From the NCBI GenBank assembly GCA_031961205.1, contig JAVRLS010000024.1, positions 1 through 13,691 on the forward strand: DNA of 13,691 bases, written 5' to 3'. A program made the translations under genes and the position numbers. Shown piece by piece: positions 6,962 through 13,364 of the stretch. Each line of letters starts with the position of its first letter. Position 1 is the stretch's first letter. The notes below the pieces were generated by a model. It saw only the letters and a program-made list of their open reading frames with translations. It was not told the DNA's origin and did no database searches. This DNA is from JAVRLS01 sp031961205 (lineage in GTDB: Archaea; Thermoplasmatota; Thermoplasmata; Thermoplasmatales; Thermoplasmataceae).

Positions 6962-7613
6962 TTTCCGATCTTCCAAGGGATGAGTTTCTTTCCTCTGCCA
7001 GAATTTCAAGAAGATACTTTGCCCACCTCAGTTTTTTTTGCTTTCTCAGTAAATCGCTACCTTGCTTAAATGAAGGATGATCAAAATCAAAGCCTACCAG
7101 GTAGATGTTGCATGTTCCAAGGTAATGTGCTATGAATGCGGATCTGTCTCCATCAGTGAATCCAAAGAAATTCGGGATGTTTATCAGCGGGACATTCTGT
7201 GTAGTTCCGATAACTTCGGCATCTAAAAGATGAGTGTATTTCATTATTTTTTCCGTATTGTCTCCATGTGCGTGTATTATCAGTTTTGAACCTTCTTCTT
7301 TACTCTTTTCTATAAGGTTTATATCACCGTCAAGGTCTGATACTATATAATCAGGCGGGCCCCTTTGCTTGAAGTATACCTTTATTGCTGAATCTGCCAC
7401 GATAGTAACTGCAGATTCTGGAATTGCGTCAAGGGCCTGATCAAGCCATGGGGCATTTCCAATTACATAGATGCTTTCAGTCATAAGAGGCTTCAGATAG
7501 CCTTTTCCGGTGAAGCGAGAAAGTAAAAAGGATGCCAGTAGATCTGCGTCAGGATTTATATTTAAATCATTGCAGATACCTTTATAAATTAACATCCACT
7601 CTTTGAGATTCAT
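6948..7613 (-). CDS. mptE: 6-hydroxymethyl-7,8-dihydropterin diphosphokinase, MptE type
   Basis: The 221-residue protein matches the archaeal pterin diphosphokinase MptE (DUF115 family), which transfers diphosphate from ATP to 6-hydroxymethyl-7,8-dihydropterin on the way to tetrahydromethanopterin or folate-type cofactors. Motifs: YVIGNAPWLDQAL (49-61), IVADSAIK (71-78), PPDYIVSDLDGDI (86-98), IIHAHGDN (112-119), IGTTQN (135-140), NFFGFTDGDRSAF (148-160), and LVGFDFD (172-178). The Asp-rich SDLDGD and HAHGDN segments are the likely Mg-ATP site. Its ATG overlaps the stop of the upstream DUF373 gene by four bases, so translation is probably coupled in an operon. Length fits the family (about 220-235). 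Confidence 0.92.
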   Translation of the reverse strand: MNLKEWMLIYKGICNDLNINPDADLLASFLLSRFTGKGYLKPLMTESIYVIGNAPWLDQALDAIPESAVTIVADSAIKVYFKQRGPPDYIVSDLDGDINLIEKSKEEGSKLIIHAHGDNTEKIMKYTHLLDAEVIGTTQNVPLINIPNFFGFTDGDRSAFIAHYLGTCNIYLVGFDFDHPSFKQGSDLLRKQKKLRWAKYLLEILAEERNSSLGRSEIMRI

Positions 7614-8746
7614 TTGTATTCCATTATTGAAGTATGTGCTATATCATCGACGTTTTCATTATAATACCTGTGTATCATCGAGGAAACTATAGCTATTATC
7701 AATCCAAGTATCAGGAAGAATATGCTTATCAAAGCGCTTTTAAAACCTATAAAACCGAGGATGTAGCGTATGTAATTGAGCATACCATATATTATAAATG
7801 CTATAGATACCGAGAAAATTAACCCATACCATATTTTTAGCATACCGACCTTCTTGCTTACTGCCAGTTCTGTTACTCTTCCAACTTCTCTGACGAATAT
7901 AGCTCCATAGACCCACCATGTAAAGAGTGAAAGAAAAATAAGAAATGCATCTAGCCCATTTATTCCGGTCCTCACAGAAATTGTATAACTTGATGCTATG
8001 CCGACCATGAGCATGAGGCCGGCGATTACATATGTAAGAAATAAAATCCTGGTCTCCTGGGCATATTCATGCAGATCCCTGAAGAATTTTAGCAGTATAT
8101 TGCCGAGATCAAATCCCCTCTCCAGAAAATAGGCCCCAAGCACAAGTGTGACCAGAGTTATAGCTCCAACAGTAGGATCCACAATTTTTGAGTATCCAAC
8201 ACTTACAGAATAAAGTATAAAACCCAGAGATACAGCACCATAAGTGAGAAATACCAGGCCAAGAGGAATTATAAATTTGTTTACTATTTTTTTATCCTTA
8301 AGGGCCTTTACAATATAATAGTAAAGGGATTCAATATTCTGATTGTGCCTGACAAGTATATGCTTAACATATCTTATCTTGACATAAGATACAAGGACTG
8401 GAACAATATAATCATCTTCAGCTCCATCTGAGACGAGTATGGCGTCACTGTATGATGATTCGGAGAATATCTCCTTCATCTGGCGGGACAGTTCCTCATC
8501 TGATTTTTCACCAACATCATCATCCCCGGTCAGCAATGCTATTTCCACATCTTCCCCACGGGATTTGAGCTGTTCATAATGTTTAAGCGCACCAAATAGG
8601 GCATTTGCGTCAGAATCCTCGGGATCAGCAGTAATGAGTTTTATTGCGGCTTCATAACATTCAGAATAACCAACGACTGGCCCTTCTACTCCAGCTTTCT
8701 CCCCAAAATCGTTGTCTCTGTCAATGTTGATGATGATCGTTCCCAT
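7610..8746 (-). CDS. DUF373 family predicted membrane protein
   Basis: The 378-residue protein matches the archaeal DUF373 family. The soluble N-terminal part (1-150) holds the family signatures INIDRDNDFGEKAGVEGPV (6-24), ADPEDSDANALFGAL (40-54), LLTGDD (71-76), ILVSDGAEDDYIVPVL (103-118), and VRHNQNIESLYYY (132-144). The C-terminal part is hydrophobic, with about six membrane segments (roughly 158-180, 191-208, 235-255, 266-286, 306-326, 335-358). The biochemical role is unknown. The conserved acidic motifs suggest a metal or nucleotide site on the cytoplasmic face, which is inference. Unlike most genes here it has a spaced Shine-Dalgarno sequence (GAGGT, 5 nt before ATG) and a TATA box about 40-46 nt upstream, so the mRNA carries a short leader. 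It forms an operon with mptE. Confidence 0.88.
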   Translation of the reverse strand: MGTIIINIDRDNDFGEKAGVEGPVVGYSECYEAAIKLITADPEDSDANALFGALKHYEQLKSRGEDVEIALLTGDDDVGEKSDEELSRQMKEIFSESSYSDAILVSDGAEDDYIVPVLVSYVKIRYVKHILVRHNQNIESLYYYIVKALKDKKIVNKFIIPLGLVFLTYGAVSLGFILYSVSVGYSKIVDPTVGAITLVTLVLGAYFLERGFDLGNILLKFFRDLHEYAQETRILFLTYVIAGLMLMVGIASSYTISVRTGINGLDAFLIFLSLFTWWVYGAIFVREVGRVTELAVSKKVGMLKIWYGLIFSVSIAFIIYGMLNYIRYILGFIGFKSALISIFFLILGLIIAIVSSMIHRYYNENVDDIAHTSIMEYK

Positions 8747-8751
8747 AAACT

Positions 8752-8793
8752 ACCTCAGGTCATATTTTTACAAATGAGATTCTCTATTTAAAT
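8752..8793 (-). promoter_or_regulatory. TATA box and Shine-Dalgarno site of the DUF373-mptE operon
   Basis: ATTTAAAT (8786-8793) would place transcription start about 20 nt before the ATG at 8746. GAGGT at 8752-8756 lies 5 nt before that ATG. This is the clearest leadered start in the window. Confidence 0.5.
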
Positions 8794-8803
8794 GTATCTC
8801 AGC

Positions 8804-8822
8804 AAAAAACCTATACAAAGGT
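8804..8822 (-). terminator. Possible terminator of the winged-helix gene
   Basis: On the minus strand a 4-bp stem ACCT/AGGT is followed directly by six T residues, about 50 nt past the stop of the winged-helix gene and just upstream of the next promoter. The stem is weak. Confidence 0.35.
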
Positions 8823-8833
8823 ATATACAAAAG
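8812..8833. repeat. Tandem 10-bp direct repeat upstream of the DUF373 promoter
   Basis: TATACAAAGG (8812-8821) and TATACAAAAG (8824-8833) match at 9 of 10 bases with a 12-bp period. A looser TATATAC-AA copy occurs at 8844-8852. They lie 20-45 bp upstream of the DUF373 TATA box and could bind a regulator, or be chance in AT-rich DNA. Confidence 0.3.
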
Positions 8834-8873
8834 ATGATTGTTTTATATACGAATTTACTTAATGTAATTCAGG

Positions 8874-9092
8874 CTACTTCGTAACGTAATAGCCTGCACT
8901 TTTCTGTCTTGCAATTCTCTTTACATAGCCTTTCTTTTGAAGTTCCTGAAGGGCTGCGTTAACAATGGATTTGCCAAGGGCAACAGCTTTCATAATATCA
9001 TCGGCAGTCTTTAATTTGTCTTCTGTTGTAGCGCCCAGCTTTTTCATTGCATCATAAATTTTTTTTGCATTATCGGTCATTTCATCAGCCAT
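8874..9092 (-). CDS. Small winged-helix DNA-binding protein (72 residues)
   Basis: Starting from the ATG at 9092 the protein has 72 residues and forms one compact helix-turn-helix/winged-helix domain: helix 1 AKKIYDAMKKLG, helix 2 KTADDIMKAV, recognition helix GKSIVNAALQELQKKG, then a basic two-strand wing YVKRIARQKSAGYYVTK. It is lysine-rich, has no ligand-binding domain, and would bind DNA as a regulator or a small nucleoid protein. Which of these is unknown. The frame continues upstream to an ATG at 9167, but that 25-residue extension is Cys/Trp/Arg-rich and unlike a domain start. It also begins inside a stem-loop, so I reject it. A second in-frame ATG at 9080 is possible. The apparent promoter (9225-9233) implies a leader over 100 nt long. 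Confidence 0.75.
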   Translation of the reverse strand: MADEMTDNAKKIYDAMKKLGATTEDKLKTADDIMKAVALGKSIVNAALQELQKKGYVKRIARQKSAGYYVTK

Positions 9093-9154
9093 AACATCAT
9101 CTTCTTTTGATCTTTCTTTGGAATGCCATATCCAACTACAATAACAGCGCATAT

Positions 9155-9190
9155 ACCTGAAAGGCATTTTCTAATTGCTATTTTTCAGGT
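9155..9190 (-). promoter_or_regulatory. Stem-loop in the leader of the winged-helix gene
   Basis: ACCTGAAA (9155-9162) and TTTCAGGT (9183-9190) form a perfect 8-bp inverted repeat with a 20-nt loop that itself contains GCA/TGC. It lies about 63-98 nt upstream of the chosen ATG, downstream of the likely TATA box, and so would be present in the mRNA. It could be a regulatory leader structure or a DNA operator. The role is inference. Confidence 0.4.
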
Positions 9191-9263
9191 TTTGCAATGT
9201 TATTGGCAGATTGACCTTTCCCACTTAAATACATTAATCTCAAAATATTATATTAGCTTTTCT

Positions 9264-9395
9264 ATGGATTCTGGAAATAGGCAAAACAAGCTAAGCCTTA
9301 AAATTGCTTACTCTATTAAAACTTACGGTAATATTATAAATATGAAGCATTTAAAATTAATATTGCATGAATACAAAATAAAGGCACTGGAATAA
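9264..9395 (+). CDS. Candidate small ORF, 43 residues, basic, unknown
   Basis: ATG at 9264 opens a 43-codon frame rich in Lys and Ile, with predicted helices around NKLSLKIAYSIKTYG and MKHLKLILHEYKIK. A TTAAATAC box lies about 30-37 nt upstream, slightly farther than usual. The frame is open further upstream (to 9123), but that part lies antisense to the winged-helix leader. No family recognised; chance is possible. Confidence 0.25.
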   Translation: MDSGNRQNKLSLKIAYSIKTYGNIINMKHLKLILHEYKIKALE

Positions 9396-9489
9396 ATTGT
9401 TACGGTTCTTAAATGATGCCGTTCCTAAAAGCATGTTTTCAATGTTTACTGTAATGCTATGATTAAATTGCCCGATGAACAAAGCAAAA

Positions 9490-9497
9490 TTTTAAAG
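9490..9497 (+). promoter_or_regulatory. TATA box of the ThyX-like gene
   Basis: TTTTAAAG is centred 24-25 nt before the TTG at 9518, which supports a leaderless TTG start over the ATG at 9539. Confidence 0.45.
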
Positions 9498-9517
9498 AAA
9501 AACATAAAAATTTTAAG

Positions 9518-11095
9518 TTGCCTAAGTTATACGGATGCATGGGATTCTCCAACAATGATAAGGATATCTTTATAATTAAGCTTCCGGAAATGATCGATCG
9601 GGGAGCGCTTATGTCAAGATACAGCAGGGCTTCAGATCTGGATATAAGAGACGTATATCATAATGAATTTGAAGGGAGGCGGGATAAGGCTTCTGATTTT
9701 TATAAGCGTGTCTTCCTTGATTACGGGGATGAATCCATAGCTGAATTGACAACTGAACAGGTCGGAATACAGAACGTATCAAACATTGCCTCCAAGGCCA
9801 TTGAAGAATTGAGAGTAGGACTCTCTTATCTTGAAAAATCAACAAGATATGTGAGATACGATAAAAAAATTAACGGCAGGTATCTTTACCTTGATTCTGG
9901 TAAGGCAGGCATAACTGGACCTCTTGCGGATGATTATGATCGCTTTTGCGGCGATCTTTTTGGATTTTATTCCGAATCCTATGATGAAATTAAAAAAGCT
10001 ATTGAGGCCACGTATCCTATTGACAATTTTTATTTCGAAACGGAAAATGGCAGTAAACCTTATTCCGAACTTGAAGACGATGATCGCAAAATAGCTATAA
10101 AATCTTATAATAATTCCACGAGATCCCGGGCCCTGGACGAATTGAGACTCGTATTGCCGGCTTCAACACTTACAAATATCGGGATAAGCGGCAATGGCAG
10201 GTCGTTCATACACCTGGTGCAGAAACTTTATGAATATGATCTGCCGGAAACAAGGAAAATAGCGGAAGACCTCTATGAGGAGTTGAAACCTGAACTTCCA
10301 GAGCTTATAGATGAATCGTTATCATCCAGAGGAAAAGAATTGATGGGATATAAGAAGAGCATTATGCAATTTGAGAATTATGAAACCCGTGAAAAGCCAG
10401 TGGAAGACGTTTCCATTTTATGGTATGAAAATGAAGCAATATCATTAGACAGGGTAATATCGTTGATTCTGTACCCATTTAAAAATGGTGCGAACGATGT
10501 AATGAAAGAAGTTGAATCAATGAGCGAATCTGAAAAAATAGGAATAATAGACAGAATTGCAGCCATGAGAAAGAACAGAAGGATGAAACTATGGAGACCC
10601 TTTGAGAGCGTTTCTTACACGATGGAAATAAATACAAACTATGGAGCCTTCAGAGATATGCAGAGACACCGTTTTCTCAGTATAATAAGAAAACCGCTTA
10701 CCGCGAATTATGGGTACGACATCCCGGAATTTATATCAAGATCAGATCGCCTGAACGCCAGATATCGTATGCTTATGGATGATGCAAAAAATATATACGA
10801 AAATATCCGCAAAAATTATGGGATACATATCGCGCAATATGTGGTGCCTCTGGCCTTCAGGTATCCTGTGACTGTTACATCAAACCTGTCGGAAATTTCC
10901 TATTTTGTGGAACTTAGAAGCACGCCACAGGCCCATCAGGATATGAGAATGGTGGCGATAAAGACATATGAAGAGATCAGGAAGATAAATCCCGTACTTT
11001 CTAAACTGATAAAATTTGTTGATACAGGGGATTATCCGCTTGGGAGGCTTTCCACGGAGATGCATAAAGAAGTGAAGAGAAAGAATATCAGGTGA
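9518..11095 (+). CDS. Long, two-domain ThyX-like flavin-dependent thymidylate synthase
   Basis: The 525-residue protein contains two ThyX-like halves, about twice the length of a normal ThyX (220-250). Half 1 has KLPEMIDRGALMSRYSR (21-37), DYGDESIAEL (68-77) and ELRVGLSYLEKSTRYV (97-112). That last stretch aligns with the canonical RHRxxSxxxxSxRYV signature but has ELR for RHR. RALDELRLVLPASTLTN follows at 204-220. Half 2 keeps QRHRFLS (382-388) but lacks the SxR-Y end, and has NLSEISYFVELR (456-467) and AHQDMR (472-477), matching the ThyX dUMP-activating LR...AQxEIR region. ThyX makes dTMP from dUMP with FAD, NADPH and methylene-folate. Long forms occur elsewhere; from memory the chlamydial enzyme is one and is functional. 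TTG 9518 is chosen because of TATA spacing; ATG 9539 is the alternative. The gene is transcribed alone. The family is secure, activity less so. Confidence 0.85.
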   Translation: MPKLYGCMGFSNNDKDIFIIKLPEMIDRGALMSRYSRASDLDIRDVYHNEFEGRRDKASDFYKRVFLDYGDESIAELTTEQVGIQNVSNIASKAIEELRVGLSYLEKSTRYVRYDKKINGRYLYLDSGKAGITGPLADDYDRFCGDLFGFYSESYDEIKKAIEATYPIDNFYFETENGSKPYSELEDDDRKIAIKSYNNSTRSRALDELRLVLPASTLTNIGISGNGRSFIHLVQKLYEYDLPETRKIAEDLYEELKPELPELIDESLSSRGKELMGYKKSIMQFENYETREKPVEDVSILWYENEAISLDRVISLILYPFKNGANDVMKEVESMSESEKIGIIDRIAAMRKNRRMKLWRPFESVSYTMEINTNYGAFRDMQRHRFLSIIRKPLTANYGYDIPEFISRSDRLNARYRMLMDDAKNIYENIRKNYGIHIAQYVVPLAFRYPVTVTSNLSEISYFVELRSTPQAHQDMRMVAIKTYEEIRKINPVLSKLIKFVDTGDYPLGRLSTEMHKEVKRKNIR

Positions 11096-11168
11096 TGATT
11101 TCCCGAATTAAAATCATATTCTTAATATTTTTGTTATGGCAATTTGAAATGACAGATAAGCGTAATGG

Positions 11169-11176
11169 TTAATTAT
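11169..11176 (+). promoter_or_regulatory. TATA-like box of tRNA-Ser
   Basis: TTAATTAT is centred about 28 nt before the first base of the tRNA. Spacing is right, sequence only moderately TATA-like. Confidence 0.35.
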
Positions 11177-11199
11177 GCCGTTTGCAATTACGTTGTGGT

Positions 11200-11282
11200 G
11201 TCGGGGTAGCCTAGCCCGGTAAGGCGATAGACTCGAGATCTATTGCTCTCGTAGCTCGGGAGTTCAAATCTCCCCCCCGACG
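11200..11282 (+). tRNA. tRNA-Ser (anticodon CGA)
   Basis: A complete cloverleaf can be drawn. The acceptor stem GTCGGGG/CCCCGAC (11200-11206 and 11275-11281) is followed by discriminator G at 11282. The D arm lies within 11209-11225. The anticodon stem ATAGA/TCTAT encloses loop CTCGAGA with anticodon CGA at 11234-11236. A long variable arm (11244-11257), typical of class II tRNAs, and a T arm GGGAG-TTCAAAT-CTCCC (11258-11274) complete it. It decodes UCG. There is no intron and no encoded CCA, so CCA must be added by the nucleotidyltransferase. It lies 35 bp before the TATA box of the aldolase/phosphatase gene on the same strand. Confidence 0.96.
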
Positions 11283-11316
11283 TATAATGCTTTAATTCGA
11301 TAATTTTGGTAAAAAG

Positions 11317-11325
11317 ATTTTTATT
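11317..11325 (+). promoter_or_regulatory. TATA box of the fructose-bisphosphate aldolase/phosphatase gene
   Basis: ATTTTTATT is centred 25 nt before the ATG at 11346, fitting a leaderless mRNA. Confidence 0.45.
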
Positions 11326-11345
11326 GATGTTGCACTTAGATAGGT

Positions 11346-12458
11346 ATGAAGATAACTATATCTCATATAAAAGCGGACATAGGAAGTCTGCCCGGTCACA
11401 GCACAGTAGACGATAAGGTGATGGCAGCAATAGAAAAATATATAAAGGAAAATTATAAAGGAAAAATTTCTGATTACAAGATGTCGCATGTGGGAGACGA
11501 CGCACAGATTACCATGGTACATACTGGTGGCATAAATAATAAAGAAGTTCACGAGCTCGCATGGAACGCTTTTAAAGCAGGAACAGAGGTCGCAAAGGAA
11601 ATAGGGCTTTATGGGGCAGGACAGGATTTGCTGAAGGATTCTTTTTCCGGTAACCTGAAAGGTATGGGGCCGGGTGTAGCCGAGATGGAAATAAATGAGA
11701 GACCTTCTGAGCCATTTATTGTTTATATGATGGATAAAACCGAGCCTGGAGCTTTTAACCTGCCAATATACAAAATGTTTGCAGATCCATTCAACACACC
11801 GGGTCTTGTCATAGATGGAGGAATGCATGATGGATTTCGTTTTGAGGTGTGGGATGTCATTAATCACAAAAACATAATGTTTGACACCCCTTCCGAAATA
11901 TACGATATGCTTGCTCTTATAGGATCAAAGAGCAGATATGTGATTAAAAGAGTTTACACCAAACCCGAAAATAAAAAACTTTCCGATGAAAATGTTGCAG
12001 TTATTTCCACAGACAAATTATCCTTGATAGCCGGTAAATATGTGGGAAAAGATGATCCTGCAGCTGTCGTTAGAATACAGTCAGGACTTCCTGCGGCTGG
12101 AGAGTCACTTGAGGCCTTTTCGTTCCCGTACCTTGTATCCGGATGGATGCGGGGTTCTTTCAACGGACCTCTTATGCCGGTATCAATGAAGGATTCAAAA
12201 ATGACCAGATTTGATGGCCCTCCGAGGGTTGTGGCTCTTGGCTTTGTAGAGAAAAATGGCAGGCTTGAAGGACCGGTAGACATGTTTGATGATCCCGCTT
12301 TTGACTATGCAAGGCGTATTGCCGTGGAAATGACGGACCATATCAGGAGAATGGGGCCATTTGAGCCGCATCGCCTGCCGGATCAGGACATGGAATACAC
12401 AACTTTACCTGCAGTGATAGAAAAATTAAAAGGCAGATTCAAAGATATGGAAAAATAA
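11346..12458 (+). CDS. Fructose-1,6-bisphosphate aldolase/phosphatase (archaeal FBPA/P, class V)
   Basis: The 370-residue protein is the bifunctional archaeal enzyme that condenses DHAP with glyceraldehyde-3-phosphate and dephosphorylates the product to fructose-6-phosphate, making gluconeogenesis one-way. It begins with the family signature ITISHIKADIGSLPGHS (3-19; Asp11 and His18 are metal ligands). HVGDDAQ (48-54), GAGQDLL (90-96) and MMDKTEPGAFNLP (128-140) follow. Tyr232 and Lys235 in KYVGKDDP correspond to the catalytic Tyr229/Lys232 of crenarchaeal enzymes. Arg269 and Tyr351 keep the same three-residue offset relative to Arg266 and Tyr348, which supports an intact active site. Length is normal. 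The product feeds the PGI/PMI enzyme encoded at the other end of the window. Confidence 0.97.
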   Translation: MKITISHIKADIGSLPGHSTVDDKVMAAIEKYIKENYKGKISDYKMSHVGDDAQITMVHTGGINNKEVHELAWNAFKAGTEVAKEIGLYGAGQDLLKDSFSGNLKGMGPGVAEMEINERPSEPFIVYMMDKTEPGAFNLPIYKMFADPFNTPGLVIDGGMHDGFRFEVWDVINHKNIMFDTPSEIYDMLALIGSKSRYVIKRVYTKPENKKLSDENVAVISTDKLSLIAGKYVGKDDPAAVVRIQSGLPAAGESLEAFSFPYLVSGWMRGSFNGPLMPVSMKDSKMTRFDGPPRVVALGFVEKNGRLEGPVDMFDDPAFDYARRIAVEMTDHIRRMGPFEPHRLPDQDMEYTTLPAVIEKLKGRFKDMEK

Positions 12459-12499
12459 TTTTCCGTTATCCATTTTTGACGCTGACTTTTAAAATTTGG

Positions 12500-12513
12500 T
12501 TATTTTATTTTTT
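12500..12513 (+). terminator. T-rich terminator-like tract after the FBPA/P gene
   Basis: The run TTATTTTATTTTTT lies about 40 bp past the stop, in the short convergent gap before the ankyrin gene. No strong hairpin precedes it. Confidence 0.4.
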
Positions 12514-12521
12514 GAATGATT

Positions 12522-13151
12522 TCAAGATTTTTTTAGTGTTTTCAAAAAATCTGTTACGTCCTTTCTTCCAAACAGTTTTGCGATGTAGATCGCATCGTAT
12601 CCCTCATTGTTTCTGATAAAAGGATCTCCCCCGTTGCCGGCCAGTATTTTTACAATTTCAAGATGGCCAAATCCTGACGCCATTAATATAGATGTTTCGC
12701 CGCCCTTATTTTTAAGGTTTATATCTGCGCCCCCCTTTAAAAGAGTTTCAACAGATTCCCTGTATCCAAAGGAGGAAGCCCAAATCAATGCGGAATTTCC
12801 CTCATTGTCCCTTGCGTTTACATCGGCTTTTCCGTCTATAAGCTCGTTTATAACATTCACGTTGTTGTTTCTTGCAGCCCATATAATTGCCGTATTTCCA
12901 TCTATATCCCTATCTTCGGTATTTGCGCCAGACTCAAGCAGTATTTTGCATTCTTCTTCCTGGCCCAGCAGTGCAGAATATATCAGTGGTGTCATATAGT
13001 ACTGGTTTTTCTTAATTATTGCATCCTTGTCATTCAGTTCATTTTTTATCTTGTCAACGTTTCCTTCCTTTAATAACAAAAAAATTTCAGGATATAGATC
13101 TTTATCACTTGTTGGAGTTTCAACCATCATTTGTATCAGAGTTGTAGCCAA
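12522..13151 (-). CDS. Ankyrin-repeat protein
   Basis: The 209-residue protein consists almost wholly of ankyrin repeats: an N-terminal cap (about 20-50), four repeats of 33 residues starting near 51, 84, 117 and 150, and a C-terminal cap from about 183. Repeat consensus elements are clear: TPLIYSALLGQ, NTAIIWAARNNN, NSALIWASSFGY and TSILMASGFGHLEIVKIL, with GADINLKN-type turns between them. There is no signal peptide, membrane segment or fused enzymatic domain, so it is probably a cytoplasmic protein-binding scaffold with unknown partner. Ankyrin proteins are sparse in archaea, though one is structurally known from Thermoplasma volcanium. The frame starts at TTG 13151. An AAAAATAC box centred 25 nt upstream supports this over the in-frame ATG seven codons later. 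It converges on the FBPA/P gene. Confidence 0.93.
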   Translation of the reverse strand: MATTLIQMMVETPTSDKDLYPEIFLLLKEGNVDKIKNELNDKDAIIKKNQYYMTPLIYSALLGQEEECKILLESGANTEDRDIDGNTAIIWAARNNNVNVINELIDGKADVNARDNEGNSALIWASSFGYRESVETLLKGGADINLKNKGGETSILMASGFGHLEIVKILAGNGGDPFIRNNEGYDAIYIAKLFGRKDVTDFLKTLKKS

Positions 13152-13171
13152 TGGGTATGTATTAATCTTGC

Positions 13172-13179
13172 GTATTTTT
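13172..13179 (-). promoter_or_regulatory. TATA box of the ankyrin gene
   Basis: AAAAATAC on the minus strand is centred about 25 nt before the TTG at 13151, arguing for TTG initiation on a leaderless mRNA. Confidence 0.4.
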
Positions 13180-13186
13180 AATCATT

Positions 13187-13285
13187 ATGATTAACGCTAC
13201 TGAAATAAATTTTGGTTTCTCTTACCAGAAATTCGACCATAAGGTTGGACAGAGGCGAAAATTTGTGAAAAATTTAAGTCAATAG
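13187..13285 (+). CDS. Candidate small ORF, 32 residues, unknown
   Basis: ATG at 13187 opens a 32-codon frame ending at TAG 13283-13285. It reads like ordinary protein, for example INFGFSYQKFDHKVGQRRKF, and ends in a basic segment. ATTAAT near 13161-13166 lies about 24 nt upstream, so a leaderless transcript is possible, divergent from the ankyrin gene. It could be a small protein or the remnant of a longer gene. I recognise no family. Confidence 0.22.
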   Translation: MINATEINFGFSYQKFDHKVGQRRKFVKNLSQ

Positions 13286-13364
13286 ATCATTTTTTAGAAT
13301 ATTTTTTTAAAAAAAACATATAATAGTATTATTCAAATAAAACCTTAGAAAAATCAGGTTTAGA

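Larger units (their letters stand above)
9093..9517. other. Divergent region between the winged-helix and ThyX-like genes
   Basis: About 425 bp hold the leader and promoter of the winged-helix gene (TATA-like ATTTAAG near 9225-9233 on minus), an 8-bp inverted repeat at 9155-9190, a 43-codon ORF on plus (9264-9395), an imperfect direct repeat CGGTTCTTAA / CCGTTCCTAA (9403-9412 and 9419-9428), and the ThyX TATA box (9490-9497). No RNA gene is evident. Confidence 0.5.

Noticed and set aside
9093..9167. N-terminal 25-residue extension of the winged-helix protein from ATG 9167
   Set aside because: The extension is Cys/Trp/Arg-rich, unlike a domain start, and begins inside a stem-loop. The ATG at 9092 gives a compact complete domain.
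9459..9575. 38-codon plus-strand ORF starting at ATG 9459
   Set aside because: It contains the ThyX TATA box and overlaps the start of the ThyX-like gene in another frame, so it is probably chance.
11292..11867. 191-codon minus-strand ORF
   Set aside because: It lies antisense to the certain FBPA/P gene and across the tRNA-proximal spacer, and its composition (many Cys, His, Tyr) is typical of a shadow frame.
12607..12999. 130-codon plus-strand ORF
   Set aside because: Shadow of the ankyrin repeats on the opposite strand; the regular repeat pattern keeps the antisense frame open.
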